64,000 nt of DNA. Origin: Apilactobacillus nanyangensis. GTDB taxonomy: Bacteria > Bacillota > Bacilli > Lactobacillales > Lactobacillaceae. The position numbers and the translations under genes were made by a program. Of the stretch, positions 63,536-64,000 are shown one piece after another. The notes under the pieces were generated by a model. It was not told the origin of the DNA. It searched no databases and worked only from the letters and a program-made list of their open reading frames with translations. The stretch covers positions 1-64,000 of the forward strand of contig NZ_BOLX01000007.1 of NCBI RefSeq assembly GCF_016861915.1, in the 5' to 3' direction. Numbering within the stretch: the first letter of the stretch is position 1; every line of letters starts with the position of its first letter.

Positions 63536-64000
63536 ATGATTGAAACAGTCATTCTAATGATTGTCATCGGTGTCCTAGCGGGTATCGGTGGCGCTGTCCT
63601 AGGATTAGGTGGTGGAATTATTGTCACCCCTGTCCTAACACTCTTCTTCCATTTAGATATTAAATATGCCATTGGAGCCAGCATCGTCGTGGTTATCGCC
63701 ACTAGTTCTGGTTCTACCATCGCTTATCTAAAAGATGAAGTATTAAACTTACGTGTTGCAATGTTTTTAGAAATTGCCACTACTATTGGTGCATTATCTG
63801 GGGCCTTACTTACAGGAATTCTAGAGCCTAAATACCTTTACATACTATTTGGACTATTACTACTATTCTCCGCATTTAACATGGTCAAGAAACTATTGAA
63901 CAAAAACAAGTCCAATCTCAGCACCAAAGATGATAAATTAGCTGAAAAACTTCGTCTTAACTCAAGTTACTACGATAAGGCTGAAAAGAAACAAATCGAC
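63536..64000 (+). CDS. TauE/SafE-family sulfite/anion exporter, 5' part
   Basis: The open frame starts at ATG 63536, 6 nt after AGGAGG, and runs past the window end (155 codons seen). It opens with a Gly-rich membrane span (VLAGIGGAVLGLGGGIIV) followed by TPVLTLFF, the first TauE/SafE repeat. Further hydrophobic segments and a charged loop rich in Lys follow. It should be a membrane transporter, but the substrate is unknown. Confidence 0.85.
   Translation, partial: MIETVILMIVIGVLAGIGGAVLGLGGGIIVTPVLTLFFHLDIKYAIGASIVVVIATSSGSTIAYLKDEVLNLRVAMFLEIATTIGALSGALLTGILEPKYLYILFGLLLLFSAFNMVKKLLNKNKSNLSTKDDKLAEKLRLNSSYYDKAEKKQID

Overview
The window is an AT-rich piece of a Gram-positive chromosome, almost certainly from a member of the Lactobacillaceae. 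The evidence is the pcrA-ligA-camS-gatCAB block, the rpoB-rpoC-comC-rpsL-rpsG-fusA-S10/spc/alpha order, an ECF vitamin-transporter operon behind rplQ, a CtsR-controlled clpC operon, a T-box on serS, a lysine riboswitch on a LysP-type permease and a Lacto-rpoB-like leader. A low-GC genus such as Apilactobacillus or Fructilactobacillus is possible, but I cannot fix the genus by eye. Nearly all core genes lie on the minus strand, so transcription and probably replication run right to left.

Region 1 (1-9.1 kb) is an accessory defence island with an open left end. It holds a GIY-YIG/Schlafen-group-3 (DUF2075) helicase fusion, a divergent small MazG-like pyrophosphohydrolase, a single-chain Type ISP restriction-modification enzyme (Mrr nuclease + SF2 helicase + N6-adenine methylase + specificity domain), and an AbiA-like reverse transcriptase with a C-terminal HEPN motif. 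The genes are separated by short bidirectional terminators, several built on the same GACACCC stem. The helicase/MazG pair is the best candidate for a little-described system.

Region 2 (9.1-22.7 kb) is core: rlmD, dagK, gatBAC, camS, ligA, pcrA, xpt, a membrane-anchored glucosaminidase, a DUF2187 protein and an ECF S-component. Region 3 (22.7-44.8 kb) holds rpsI-rplM, truA, ecfT-ecfA2-ecfA1, and then the whole alpha, spc, S10 and str ribosomal operons. The ECF ATPases and EcfT made here would energise S-components such as the one at 22 kb. Region 4 (44.8-56.2 kb) holds comC (divergent), rpoC, rpoB with an attenuator-type leader, clpC and ctsR. Region 5 (56.2-57.2 kb) is an eight-tRNA cluster with tandem promoters and no adjacent rRNA. 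Region 6 (57.2-64 kb) holds serS (T-box), a deoxynucleoside kinase, lysP (lysine riboswitch), a GNAT acetyltransferase, an alpha/beta hydrolase, a PAP2 phosphatase and the start of a TauE/SafE exporter cut by the window end.

Starts were chosen from ribosome-binding-site spacing. Several core genes (rpoB, rpoC, infA, rplR, ligA, camS) appear to start at TTG. Base composition and homology were judged by eye only; no searches or folding calculations were run.
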